A stretch of 64,000 bases of DNA from Portulaca oleracea. Its lineage: Eukaryota; Streptophyta; Magnoliopsida; Caryophyllales; Portulacaceae. Position 1 is the first letter of the stretch; every line of letters begins with the position of its first letter. Position numbers and translations under genes: made by a program. Below are positions 12,824 to 27,120 of the stretch, piece after piece. The notes below the pieces were generated by a model, which saw only the letters and a program-made list of their open reading frames with translations, made no database searches and was not told the DNA's origin. The stretch is from NCBI GenBank assembly GCA_029582165.1, contig CM055871.1:441501-505500 (forward strand). The letters are read 5' to 3'.

Positions 12824-13160
12824 CACTACTAAAAACTTACCATATTGTGACGAAAATTGCGACGGGATATAACAAAGCTGCGACGGAAATTTTGGACTGA
12901 GCGACGGACCTTGCGACAGAAAAAATTCCGTCGCAATTTGGCTCGTCGCAAGGGCCTTGCGACGGAACTTGCGACGGAACTGATCTCGCAAAAAAAAATA
13001 AATAAAAAAACTCTTGCGATGGAATTTGCGACGGAAAATTCCGTTGCAAAGAATTTTTTTTAAAATTTATATTTATAATACAATTTTTATAATTAAAAAT
13101 TAAATTACAGCAAACAAAAACGAGAAAACAATGCGGGAATTTCTAAATAAGTAAATAAAT

Positions 13161-13201
<41 letters not shown>

Positions 13202-16101
13202 CGTAAATATTAATTGGAATATTTAAATAAGTAAATAAAAATACAAATACGAATTATTCATACATTTAATTTGTTTGACTGGAGTAAATTTAAAGGAAAA
13301 ATTAAAACACAAGTCCTAGTAACATTTAATTGAAAAAACAAACAAAAAAAATCAAAATTACATTTAAATTGAACTACATTTGGATCATGCCTTTCTTCAT
13401 TGTCGAGCTCTTCCTTAAAGTTTTCTTGAAACAAATATACAAAATTGTTAGCAAAATATAGACAGATTAAATAAAATAAATGTAATTACTGCATATAACT
13501 ATGATATATGTCAGAAAACCTAGTTGCATTTGTATGCACTCCATCTGTTACTAAGCCATATGTAACTTAGTAAGACTAAGGCTAGAATCTAGGACTTCTA
13601 ATACTTGACAACTTTCCTATTTCCTTTCTCATTATAGCAGCCGCTGACATAAACTTATGGCCTTAAGTTTGATGCATTTTGCTACGTTAACCAAAGGAAG
13701 AGATAAGCTAGAGTAAGTTCCATAAATTGCTAGATGACTAACTACTACAACTCCCAACCCTTCCATTGTAACATCCAAACCAAAGCTTAATTTACCTCAA
13801 AGACTGTAATTTGCAAGCAAAGAACCCCAAATAAATACCACTATTTGCAAAAGACAACTCAAATTCAAGATCCAGATAGTGAAATTACAGTTAGAAAAGA
13901 AATTGACAAGAGAAGACATACCGTTACTGGAACAAAGCCGTCTGGCAATGGAACAAGGCTGGCGCATTTCTTCTAGTGCCACACTGGAGTTTCAGACTTT
14001 CAGCAACAACACAGAGCAATTCGTTCCCAAATGACCCTCAATCAGCAGTAGGCACTTGCACAACAACTCGGAAGACACTTACAACAGAATCAGCAGAAAC
14101 AACAAAACTCATTCACATTGGTTCCCGAATGACCCTCAATCAACTCCAATCAAACCTTAATTCATAAAAGCATACCCCAACCACCATAAACACTCAGTAC
14201 ACTCCAAAAACTAGCAAGAAAAGCCAAGAAACTTAGTAGCATCACACCATCAGTAGCAGCATGAGAACATAGCCGTAGACAGAAAATGAGTGTAAATAAC
14301 CCCTTGAAACCTCAACCCAAACTACTACAATTAGTTCCACACCAACAACATCCCACCTCTACTCCAACATTTTTTTTAAGCACCAAAAGAATAATTATAC
14401 ACCAAGAAACCCAGCAAGAGAGACACAAAATCAGCATCCAAGAAAGGGGAATCAGATGCTCACAAGCAGCAGGAGCAATGGTCTGACAATGAGTTTGAGC
14501 ATCAAAATTGTAACAAACTTTCACCCATTCAACAAATACTGCTCCCATACATTTTAGGTGCCCAAATAATCAATTACACACCAAAAAAGTCAATAGAGGG
14601 AAACGAACTAGCAGGCAACAGTCAATGCCAATTTCAAGTATGCCGCGATTTAGAGTGAGTTGTTTTCTTTTTTTTTTTAAGAAAAAAAAGAAAATGTAAA
14701 AGTTCAATAATAGCTCATTAGCTCCCAATGCTGCAATACTTAATCAAGATCCCATATATCTCAGTGTTGTCACCCACGGCAGGAGTAGCAGTGACTTTCA
14801 ACAAAACTAGCTTTGATTTCCCCAAAATTCACTCTTAAATGGCTCACAAACACTACTACTACCCAATACACATAGTAGTAAAAAAAACACCTAGATCAAT
14901 AGCTGATTTCAAATGATCATGGATCTGACCAAAAATTATGCAAGGAAATAGGGCAACAAGGGTGAGTTGGTTTTGGAGTTTAGAATTGTACTCTGCTTCT
15001 TCTATGTTTCAAGCAATAATTCCACTTATCACTCCGCAAAAAATGAGCATGGGTTCAGACCATTCTTTGAATTAACAAAAGGGCATAAGCCATATGATAT
15101 TAACACAACATTTCCTATATATATTAACATATAACTTAGGGAATATATCAAACATCTAATGTGCATCACAGAGGGTGCTTATACCAGTGGATATCTTTTG
15201 CCTAAATTTGCACTATTTCTTCTCTTTATTCCAACTATAACTACCTTTTGCCCTAACATTGCACCATTTTTTTCTCTCTAATAATAACAACACAATTTTC
15301 AACATTCAACACAATTTGCACACATTCAACAACACATTCACAAACTAGAGCAACTCACTACAAGAATTGAAAATGACACAATCCACAACCAAGCAAACCT
15401 GAATCTTTTGCATCCAAAGAAAAAAAAGATATATATAAAATTTTATAATCCACACACAAAAACTCAAGGATATTGCTCCTATGCTCTTTGGGGAATTCTA
15501 TCGAACATCTGGTATGCACTATCCTACAGCCAGACATGCCAAACTATAGATTTAAAACCACCAAGGAGAGGGTGCGGAAGTACAAAACAAGAGTCCCAAA
15601 TAGACAATACATGCAAATTATCGAACTAAAAGAGATGGAACCAAGGGCTAGGTAAACCTAAAATTGAAAAAAAAAAAATTAATCCTTTTAAACCAAATGT
15701 CGCTATACGAAATTGACACAAATTCTAGGAAAATTTGCAAGAAATTATAGGAAAGTGAGTATGAAACAACAAATTGAACCAGGACCTAAAGGGATGAAGA
15801 AAACTAAAGAGCCATAGAATCCTTATATATAAAGATAACTAAAGAGACAGTGAAAAAAAACCCAGAACAAATAACCTACTACATTCCAACCAGATCGACT
15901 AAATCAAACAATCAGACCAAGCATGTAGATGAGGATGTGACGTAGCAACAACGGCGACAGTGACAGAGCAACAGCGTTGATGCCTGACGGTGGAGGAGCA
16001 CTAAGCATATCAAGGCCCATTTTATTTGCCAACTCAGTTATAATTTTTTATGAACCGAGTAAAGGACTTTTCCGTCGTAATATGACAAGTTTTTAATAGT
16101 G
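12824..16101. mobile_element. Non-autonomous CACTA (En/Spm) element, 3278 bp
   Basis: The left end is CACTACTAAAAACTTACCAT; the right end is the reverse complement of CACTATTAAAAACTTGTCAT. The 3 bp flanks CCT (12821-12823) and CCT (16102-16104) match, as expected for CACTA elements. Subterminal repeats of the type TTGCGACGGAA occur in both orientations at 12845-13050, and a matching TTCCGTCGTAA lies by the right end. The interior (about 13070-16000) is AT-rich with a TA/CA microsatellite at 13160-13199 and no recognisable transposase. The element ends about 260 bp before the start codon of the acetyltransferase gene. Confidence 0.85.
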
Positions 16102-16293
16102 CCTTAAACACTATTATAAAAAAATTATTTACCGAATACTTCAAATAGTTTTTTAACATTGATCAAAATGTTAGAAGCTATCCAAAAACTTAAAAGCTAA
16201 AAAAAAAATAAAAAAAAAACTAGGCAGCGAATCACCTACCCAGCCCTTCTAGATCAGGGAAGACGGCAGATCACCTTAGTCGTTTTGTGCTGA

Positions 16294-17432
<1,139 letters not shown>

Positions 17433-18844
17433 TGTTCTGCTCCTGCCAGCTTCCTCATCTCCAAAGGCTACTATAGCATCTGCAATATGGGCTATCAAAC
17501 CCTCTTGTATCTTTTGTAAATTGATTTTACAATCGATTTCTGTACGTAACCCTGCAATTTCAATAATTTGGCTTCCATCTTGATGTGCTACTGGCGATAA
17601 CAGTATGAAAATGATTAAGGCGGATATAATCGTCTAAACCATCCATCATATAAGCTTAAACATAGCTCCAATGAGGGTTAGCATTTTAAAAATAGTCCAG
17701 ATTTTGTGTGAGAGGTAACATTGGTAGTGTCAACGGACTATTATGATTTAAGAAAGGGGAAAGACACAGAGTAAAGGTCGATGAGTTTGTGGATATCTCT
17801 CACAAGTCACAGCAAAGCTGTTTATATTTGCCTTTTTTTTCTATCTTTGTATCATTAGCTAACCAAAGGCTAGGATTACAACAATGAGAATTATCTATCA
17901 TCTGTTTTGCGCCAAATGTTATAGGGTTGCACGAATGACACTATCTAGCTTTTGTCTTGCCCAAATGCATTGAGCATTTGCGCCTGTACTCAGCAAGTGA
18001 AATCATCTTTCTAGCTTTACATGTAGATGATCATACCTTTTTTCTTTTTAAAATATTATCTCCTTCCCGTCTTGTATAATCATTTTTATTGAATTCTTTA
18101 CGATTTTGACTTGTTCATAATCTCTCATGCTCTACTTGACTGTAAATTTTAAATGTAATGTTTAACTAAAAACTAATTAGTTAGGTCCATCCTATGGACG
18201 GATTAAATATACTTGATATGTATCTACCTAAATACAAAATACACACAACTCGCGTTTTTAACTTCAAATTTGCATAATTTTGAAATACACTCGGTTTGTA
18301 TTTGCCCTAACCATTTATACCTTCCAACTATATTTAACCCTAAATCGGGTTTCAACCAATTGAACCAAATAGACCGTCTAGTAGCTTAATTTTCGTTTGA
18401 TGTTATAATTCTTGGTTAGTTTATATGAATACGAAAATTAAATTCACGTGTAAAGATATTTACTTGAATTTAGTATCAAATTTACCTACACCTGAAATAT
18501 ACCTGACATGTATTAGTCCTAACAAATATACGTATAACTCTTATTTAACCCGCCTGTCAAAATTGATAGGTTCAGTAACTTAATTTTCATTTGATGCTAA
18601 GATGCTTGGTTATTTTACTCGAAGACAAAAGAGTACATTTGTGGGTGAAAACAAACTACAAAGGAAGCTGCTAATTAATTATTATATTCAAGGGTAAAAT
18701 AGTAAATTTATCTATAAACACAGCCTATAAGGCAAGTTGTTGATTAACTATAATATTCAATCATAAAAAAATAAATTTGTGTATGAAAACTAGTATACAG
18801 ACAGGCTGTTCAAACAATTTTTTGTCCACAACTCTTTTATTGTA
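17433..18844. other. 3' UTR of the acetyltransferase gene and AT-rich spacer
   Basis: The first 150-200 bases after the stop are probably the 3' UTR. The remainder is AT-rich sequence without a supported gene; scattered phrases such as AACTTAATTTTCRTTTGATG occur twice (near 18384 and 18577), hinting at old repeats. Confidence 0.4.
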
Positions 18845-19227
18845 GGGTTTTTGGCTCAAAATAACCCAAAGTCAGAAGTGAATAGCTGAAATAATCCAAA
18901 CTGACTTTTTGGCTGAGAATTTGCCAAATTTTTAACCTATTTACTCTTACTAAACCAGAATTGAATTCCGACGCCGCAAAACTGAGTTGGCACCCTTGAA
19001 AAGTTCGGACTTTACTGAAAATAATATAAACGAACTGAACCAGATATTAACCCATTGCATCTTTGAAATTTTTAAGGGTATCAAGTCAGTTTTATGATGT
19101 ATAAATTCAATTCTGGTTTAGTTAGAGTAAATAGGTTAAAAGTTTGGCACATTCTCAGCCAAAAAGTCAGTTTGAATTATTTTCAGCCACTCACCTCTGA
19201 CTTCGGATTATTTTGAACCAAAAATCC
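18845..19227. mobile_element. Foldback MITE with long inverted arms, MULE-type
   Basis: Two arms of about 140 bp are inverted copies: the left begins GGGTTTTTGGCTCAAAATAA and the right is the reverse complement of GGATTTTTGGTTCAAAATAA. The loop is short. Flanks are TTTATTGTA (18836-18844) and TTTATTATA (19228-19236), a 9 bp duplication with one mismatch, which fits Mutator-like elements. No coding sequence. Confidence 0.75.
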
Positions 19228-19236
19228 TTTATTATA

Positions 19237-19983
19237 TATAGGATTACAACATTATACCCTTACAAAAGTATTTTCCATTACCCAACGAATGACAATAGTT
19301 TATAAAATAGATAATATTATATATTAACAAATTTAAAGTTGATACTTTTGCTACATGTATGTCATAGTAAATATTATTATAGAACAAATTTGGGTAAAAT
19401 TTACAAAAAATTACAATATTATATTCTTACAATAATATTTACTATCATTATAAATTTAATGATCGTAAATTCGTAATTTCATAATCATATTTATTAAAAA
19501 AATTAATCATTAAAGATTTTAAAGCTTAAAGGATACACTTATAATCGTAGTCAACTATAACAACTTATATCGCAAGTAAAATAAAAATCATACATATGTC
19601 AAGTTTCATCTCGACCTTTTGTTTGTTTCATTTAAACAACTATGAAATATGTTTTCTAATTATAATTAATTTACAAAGATTAAAAAGTTAAAATATAAAT
19701 ATTTTCCAAGATATATATTTTATTAGGCCAAATTTAGAATTAAGAAATTTAATTTTTAGAATTTTGGTAAATAAAACCATAATTAAGAAAATATATTTTA
19801 TAATTTTATATTAAATAAAAAATAGACAATCAAATTATATTAAAATATTAAATTTATTTTAATTATGATAATTTTCATAACTGATAATCACTGTAAATTT
19901 TTTCTATATCCAAAGTTTGATGACACAAAAATGAAAACAGATAAAATGACGGAGTGCACTGTTATAAGCATGCATCATATAAG
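19237..19983. other. AT-rich spacer without a visible gene
   Basis: Very AT-rich, with short reading frames only. I see no repeat termini, RNA gene or motif I can support. Confidence 0.4.
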
Positions 19984-20755
19984 TGTTGGGAATGTCCCAA
20001 CAATGTTCGATATACACGGAGATTAAACCAAAGTAATATAGTAATTATATGTCTTGCTAGAGACCTCTATAATTGGTAATTAAATATGTTTAAATTACAA
20101 CTATATTATTTGGTCCTATTAGGTCACACAAGTCAGTGCCCTGGAACAATGTATGTAATCTAAGTGATATTGTATCACGTTTAGAAAAGTTGGAAACTGA
20201 TTTCTGTGAGAAATCAGCCCAACACGGACCGAATTGAGTTCAACACGGACCGTGTTGACCCAACACGGTCCGTGTTGAGACACCACGGTTCGTGTTGAGA
20301 CACCACGGTCCGTGATGTCCATGGGCCGAGTTAATGGACCGTCTGGAGTCCAACACGGACCGTGTTGGGCCTGAGAAGCGCGCCGTTGCGTTAAGTCGGC
20401 CCTTTAGGGTTTTGAACCCTCTCCCTAGGTTTTCTAAAGACTATATAAAGGGGTCTCTGTGAGAGATTATTACACACCAACTGCCTAAGACTCTTAGAGA
20501 GATACCAGAGTGATTTCCTGAGTTCCTCTCTCTTTTAGTTTGCAGTTCTTGTTTCAGGAAACATTCTCTGTTTCCCGAAACATTCTCACATACATCTGGA
20601 ATCTGGAAGGTCAACCTCTTCTTCAGCGGGAATTAGCGATCAGGTATAATTACTAAAGCCTCTGCAGTTGTTTTGATTAATTGTTTATAACCGTTACAAA
20701 TTTTCCGCCAATTAATCTGTATCTGTTTAGGAAATAGATATCGTAAAACCTAACA
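19984..20755 (+). mobile_element. Probable solo LTR, 772 bp
   Basis: It starts TGTTGGGAATGTCCCAACA and ends CCTAACA, giving TG...CA borders with short inverted ends as in copia-type LTRs. A TATA motif (CTATATAAAG, 20441-20450) is followed by a leader-like region. There is no second LTR, primer site or internal coding region nearby. The immediate flanks (ATAAG and GAGTA) do not match, so either one border is off or the target duplication is lost. Confidence 0.6.
20217..20362. repeat. Cluster of ACGGACCGTGT palindromes in the solo LTR
   Basis: The motif CAACACGGACCGTGTTG and its variants occur about six times in 145 bp, in forms such as CACGGTCCGTG and CACGGTTCGTG. Each is close to a perfect inverted repeat, so the single-stranded form could make small hairpins. 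It lies upstream of the LTR TATA motif, the position of an LTR enhancer (inferred). Confidence 0.75.
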
Positions 20756-21088
20756 GAGTACAAGGTGTCACATCAGACACGCACGAGAACTTGCGGACAG
20801 AAACACTAAATGCTTTTTCACAAATCAGAAATACAATATTTTACAACTTTGATTATTGGTCACGAAACTTTTCACAACAAACACAAAATTTAAGTGTCGT
20901 GAAGCTGTCAAGCTGGGAGACATTGACACACTCCAAATAAAATCCAATAACTCAAAACAAGTGACCTACGTTCAAGAACTTTAAATATATACACTTTGAC
21001 CATTATACAGGGAAAATGAGAAGCTGAAATTTGATCTTAAAATTACACTGTCGTACAAACAAGCCCTTCGTACATCCCCAAGGTATTA

Positions 21089-24000
21089 TCAATCCGGGAC
21101 AAAGTAATCCATTTTGTCCACAGACAGATTCAGAACTGATGTGTCCACCTGCAATATGCCCAAACCTTAATCAGGAAAATGCATGCAATTCATCCATAAC
21201 TGGCATGCAAAGGTTCATGGCAACACACAAAAGACGTTCAGGACACTTTGTCATCATCTACAAGAAACGGTTTATACGAAACCAAAGGCAAAAGGCAAAG
21301 GCAGTTGGCTACATTCATCTCATCTGTGCTGTGAAATTTAAATTTCTAATAAATCCCCAAAACTTATGCAAAGACAAACTTGGGTTTCATATGGAAATTT
21401 GATATATTGTCCAGTACAAGGTTGCACAACATCTAATGGAGGACAGCAGCTTTGAGAGATTGCCTCATATGAGGCAATGAGGTGAATGAGAGAGACACCT
21501 CGCTGCACCAAAGGTTAATATAAAAAAAAGTGCATAATACCATCTAATGCCCGAGTCTGTCATGAATTAACTCACGTACATAAACCACAGGCTCCTTTCA
21601 AATTTGAGAAGAAAGTGAGAAGAAAGTTCATATTGATCTAGTCATCTACATTTTCCTTACAAATTTGATAAGGGAGAGAAACATGACAGACTAAATAAGG
21701 CTATGATTCGGGAGTAAGAAAATCAGGGAGGGATTAATGATTAAGATGGTATATTTTACAGTAGAATAGTGAAGATAGATAAAAATTTTCTTTTCATCTT
21801 ACATTCCATGGACCAAACGGGACCTTAAGGAAAGCATTCTTATAGCAACATACTGATAATTTTGTATGGACCAAACAGGCCAAAGAGATGCAAAATTATA
21901 GACATGGTGCAAGACAAGTGTACCTCTTCAAATGGAACAAAGATGAAGGGGGTGAGGCCTCTCTTGTGAGAGACAGCCGGCACATCTGGATTGTGTGTCT
22001 CATCATCTTGCCACCCTTCAACAACATCAAGCACATCTTCAGAATGGTTGGCCTCATTATCATTAACGCCACTGGTGACAAGTGAAAGCAAATCCATCCT
22101 GTTATTCGCTCCCACGGTCGTCCCTCTAAGCCTGCACTCCAAATGCAACACCATGGCAAGAATTAGACTCTATGGGCTGGGGAGAAAGAAGCCTGCCTTT
22201 ATGGTTTTAAAATTTCACTACAGGTAACCATTGCCTTTCATGGACCCTAAAGTGGACCTCCTTCCCATTAAATTCAAGGGTAAAATTGCAATTTATAAGT
22301 CAATTCTGGGGAATTCTTTCCATTTTGTATGGTTAAAATTGTCATAACATACTGTCAAGAAATCATGGAATCAACAGTTAGATACCTTAACCGGATTCTT
22401 AAAACCGTTGGCCTCATTCCTGGATACAGCAGTGCAGCTTCAACCTGAAAATTAATAGAGGAACATTCACCAGAGATTTCGCTAAGACCTCCCCTCCAAC
22501 CGCCCCACACACAGGCACAGAGACAGAGAGGAGAGGGGGAGAGAAGAAGAAGAAGAAGATGACGATAGGAACAAACCTTGTCATCAGACAATGTGTATTG
22601 CCCGCGGTACACACAATCTGTTTTAGAAGCTCGAAAATTCATGAACTTTGCCACATCCTTGAGTTTCTGTGAAGAATTCTGACCATTAAGAAATGAAGGA
22701 TGAATTAGAATTTAGAAGCCATAAACTACGACATTCACAAAGAAACTCCAGGAGGAGGGTACAATCAGCACTCATTGGCTGACAAACCTTATATAGAAAT
22801 CGTCCAGAGGGAAAAAATCTGATGTATCTGAAATAACATACCTGCAATGTCAAAAGAAACCATCTAAGCTGGAACATGATTGCACTATCCAATTTTTGAA
22901 TCAGAAATCAGAAATTTTTATGAAATCTTTTAAAGATAAATGGGCATCTCATAATGATTGTTGGCCTGTTCTATATTCGATTTGTATTGAGAGTAGTGAC
23001 AGGAGATGAGGGAAGGCAACTCAGAAGGGAAGTTAGATAGTTTATATTTCACTTTGTTTGGATACGTTCATACGAGAGATAGAAAGGGAAGTAGGAGAGC
23101 TATGAAGAATCTTCACTGGCTTACTCTCTTCTTAATCAAAACAAACAGTCAACACACTGCTGAAGATTATAAACGTTGGTTCAATAAAAATAGTTAAAAA
23201 ATGACCCACCAAAATTTCCTTCACTAGTTATCAAAAGAGTGATGTCATTTTCTTTTAGTCGAACCACCAGAAAGAAGAATGGCGCAATCTAAACCTCGTC
23301 ATAAAAGAGCTACATGTTTTGCTACTATTCCAACAACAAACCCATTTCTTATCCCGTTCTCTCCTGTTCTCTCCCTACTTAGGCATGTTCTGCAACTATT
23401 ATTCCAATAACAATTCAAAATACGATAATCACTGCAACTCACCAAATGAACTGGATTTGTAATTTTCCACTCTGCAATTCCAGCTCGTATGTAGGTATTC
23501 CTACTTACATAGAGGCCTGCATATGACCAGACACCTTTAGCTTTGGTAACATATACCAGACCTCACAAGAAACATTGTGATCAAATTGCAGCATTAGAAT
23601 AGTACACAATTTCCTTACATATCTAAACTTTTAACCCCATTGTTACTTGTCGCACCCATACATTTTTTGTTGTACATGATACAGAAACACAAGGCATTTA
23701 TGTTCTGGTGGCATAATGGCAGAGACAGAGGGTGGTCACTTGGACAACGATAACAACTATGTTGCCTTTTGTCCATGAGTCTAAAAGTTTCTGCTGCAGC
23801 CTCGATATTCAGGGTACAGCACATCATGCATTTTCTGGAACCATGTTGCCAACAGCAACTTTGACATTACAACAACTGACAAGGCATATGTCTATATCCC
23901 TGTTTCTCTGCCTCTACAAAGAAAAAAATTATCAGCACATACATACAGAGGATGGTTTTTTACCATCGGTTCGAACTCTAGGTCTCAAGAGCCACATCTT

Positions 24001-24445
24001 CCTCCATGATCCTTCATATTTTGAGTGCAAAATTTTGTAGTTGTCCACCACTCCAGCAAGCTTCACAAGGAAGGTGGATTTCAGACAACACAAACATGAG
24101 ACTCAAATATGAATGCAAAACAAGAAAAGGCCAAGAAACAAAATCAAATTACCTGCCAAGCCTTCAAGCATGCGTTGCGCCAAAATATAGGATTACGAAT
24201 GGTGTATCTCCATTTGCGACAAACACAAGACGCTCTTCCCAAATAATAAGGAGGCATTCTCGTAAAGATCTGCAGTAAACGAGCATCAAGGTGCTTTCCT
24301 CTAAAAGACAAATAATATGTTTATACAAATTAGAAAGGGGGACTTATCCCTACTAACTAGTTCATTTCCATCTTATGGATTAGATTTCTGAGGTCTCCAC
24401 TGTGGCCTCATTTGTAACATTCAAGGGCATGAACCAAATAGAACA

Positions 24446-24496
<51 letters not shown>

Positions 24497-25795
24497 AAGC
24501 ATGCCGGAATTCTGTCTATATCCAAAAGTTGTAAATGATGTGCTAAAAGCTACAAAGTCCAAAACTACTGGCTGAATCCTTTAGATATATAAACATTCCA
24601 AACTAAACCAAGTGCAAACATATTTTACAATGTTTCCCTTCATGACATAACAATGGATCAATCAACAATTGCATCACATTCAGAATATCACAATATCCAG
24701 AAGGTCAGGCAGGACACTACCAGGTTTTGAAAGGTCCTTGTCTCCTTGAAATATCAGACTAATTACTGACTAGCAATGTCCAAATCTGCTGATTGACTCA
24801 ATAACCCTGAGCTTCCAGATTCGAGATATAAAAGTATAGAGTTCTCCATCAGAAATATAGTTATAGAATCAGCTGCTCTGAAAAGCTATTAACAATAATG
24901 CACAGACATAAAAATGTGACAAATTAGTACACAACTTGTTGCAATTGCTTAATTTGGCGGTAGCCACCAGCTAGGCAGAGTTCTAGATTAACTATAAAGT
25001 ACATAATCGTACTTACAAAAGGATGTTGTTAGTATAATATAGTCCGCTTGGGAAGTATTGAAAATGCCTTGATACTATATTGAAATCTTATACTTGAAGC
25101 ATATGCAACCATAAAGTAACTAAATTGAAACAAAAATGCATTCCTCAACCTAGATCCTAAACCAAACTAAGACAAAATCTGAATTCCTCCACCCATTTTC
25201 TGAATTCTTACCAGAGGAGGCTCACAGTGTACCACAACACCAATAGAACATGTAAACTCATCATCCGCACTTCATAATTAACTTGCTAATTGCTACATTT
25301 AATTTAGGAAAGCAAGGACCACAGTTTTAAACTTAGCAAAACAAATGTTTTCTCAGTCAAAAGTGAAATAGTTTCATTACCTCATGAAGTAGCTCATCAG
25401 GCAAGGCACGATGGATAAGTGCAGGATCATTAGAAGGCTTGTTAGAGACACTTCCAAATGCTGCAACTGGCCTAACTCTTACACCATAGAGATCTATACA
25501 GTGGACAAAACTGATTACTATGTTAGCTACTCCTCCACCGTGCATATTGGTACATAAAACTGACAAGACTATAGTGCACACATGAAAAGATAAGCAGTTT
25601 CTTTTTGACACCGAACAAAATCGGGTTTCCTACTCATGAAGACAACCCCAAGAAGCCCAAATGAAGTAGCTAAAATTCTGATTATAAAATGGTATAGCCA
25701 GAAGAAGAGAAAAAGATGTTACCAAGCCAGGGCCTCTGAGTAACGAAGAACTGGGCAGTCCTCAACCGAGAAGCAGCCTCTAGCTCGGCCACCAT
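21089..25795 (-). CDS. FBP7: F-box protein 7-like, At1g21760 homologue (ten exons, 318 aa)
   Basis: Substrate-recognition subunit of an SCF ubiquitin ligase; Arabidopsis FBP7 has been linked to translation under temperature stress. Exons on the minus strand: 25723-25795, 25381-25493, 24153-24269, 23964-24060, 23443-23516, 22788-22841, 22577-22678, 22386-22444, 21924-22131, 21089-21148. All junctions are GT-AG, the frame is kept, and 957 bp includes the stop. The F-box spans residues 53 to about 95 ([36 protein letters not shown]). Next come [44 protein letters not shown] and the acidic [18 protein letters not shown] block; the last short exon ends DKMDYFVPD. The short final exon is 775 bp away and was found from the conserved C-terminus. 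A 347 bp intron in the 5' UTR is likely. Exon borders are by eye; family assignment is strong. Confidence 0.93.
24446..24497. repeat. (ATAA)n microsatellite in FBP7 intron 2
   Basis: About 13 uninterrupted copies of a tetranucleotide within intron 2 (24270-25380). Confidence 0.9.
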
Positions 25796-26456
25796 TGTTA
25801 AACTCAAGTCTGCAATCGACAACACCAATTAAAGTCATGCTATTCAACGAAATGAGATCAACAAATCACTTAATTAAATCTCCCTTCAACCCAAACCATA
25901 AAAGAGGGTGGGGGAATGGGCGTTTGCGTCGAAAAGTTTCCTGAAAATTTCAAGAATTACGCGCGTTCAAATGAAATTATCATTGCTGTGAGATACCGAA
26001 ATGAATTAATGAACTGAATTCATCAAAAATAAGAATACCCACAATATAAAATCCAAAAAGTACACAAAAAAGAAGTTTCATTGATTAAACAAGTCTAAAG
26101 CTTCCGGTAAGCAAAAGCCAATCAAATTTCCAATTGAATCATTTGAAGATACATACCTGAAGCCATTAAAATGTTTGACAAGGGATGATTATTTGTGCGG
26201 TATCTTCAATAGGGTAGGAGAATTTGTGTTTTCAGACCAATAATACCCGAGATTGTTGGAAACCCTGGCGGGAGGGCAAAACCCACAAAGAAACGTTTTT
26301 AATTTCAATCTCTGGTCTCGAGCTTTCGTGTAGGAAAAAGAAGAAGAATAGCGATAGGTAGAAATGTAAATAAAAGGAATGATCGATCGATGAGGAAACC
26401 CTTGGTGGCTTGATGGCCTCACCACCGCCACATCTTGCCCAAAATGGCACGCCGTC
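25796..26456 (-). other. 5' leader, leader intron and proximal promoter of FBP7-like gene
   Basis: On the minus strand a GCTTCAG/GTATGT donor at 26157/26156 and a GATTGCAG/ACTTGAG acceptor at 25810/25809 bracket a 347 bp intron that lies wholly before the ATG. The leader intron is inferred from splice signals only. Sequence beyond about 26170 is probably first-exon UTR and promoter. Confidence 0.55.
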
Positions 26457-26562
26457 GATGACAGAGTAACGGACCCAAATTCAAGTTAACTCAAAATAAA
26501 AGAGTAAATTACATTTACCCTACTTGCGGTAATAATTTTTACACACCCCACATTTATGAAAT

Positions 26563-27120
26563 AATTCTTACATTACCTAACAATAGCTCTAAGGGGTTGT
26601 TTGGTGAGGCAAAACGGAATGGAATAAGAATCCTAAGGGTTTTAGGAATGTGATAGTAATCCCTTGGGATTTCCTATCCCCCTCAAATGGGAGGGCTTAG
26701 ATACCCCCAAATATGAGGCTAATCAAATTCTTACATTACCTCACAATAGCTCTAAGGGGCTGTTTGGTGAGGCAAAACGGAATGGAATAAGAATCCTAAG
26801 GGTTCTAATTCCTGATTTTTATGTTTGGTGAGCATGTTTAGGAATGGGATAGTAATCCCTTGGGATTTCCTATCCCCCTCAAATGGGAGGGATTAGATAC
26901 CCCCAAATATGAGGCTAATCAAATTCTTACATTACCTCACAATAGCTCTAAGGGGCTGTTTGGTGAGGCAAAACGGAATGGAATAAGAATCCTAAGGGTT
27001 CTAATTCCTGATTTTTATGTTTGGTGAGCATGTTTAGGAATGGGATAGTAATCCCTTGGGATTTCCTATGCCCCTCAAATGGGAGGGATTAGATACCCCA
27101 AATATGAGGGTAATCAAATT
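26563..27120. repeat. Tandem triplication of a transposon end plus its flank
   Basis: Three copies begin at the terminus TAAGGGG(T/C)TGTTTGGTGAGG, at 26590, 26753 and 26949 (spacing 163 and 196 bp). Each repeat unit ends with TTACATTACCTCACAATAGC, which is the host sequence that flanks the first copy. The duplication therefore copied both the element end and about 25 bp of its flank. Copy 1 lacks about 33 bp present in copies 2 and 3. Confidence 0.8.
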
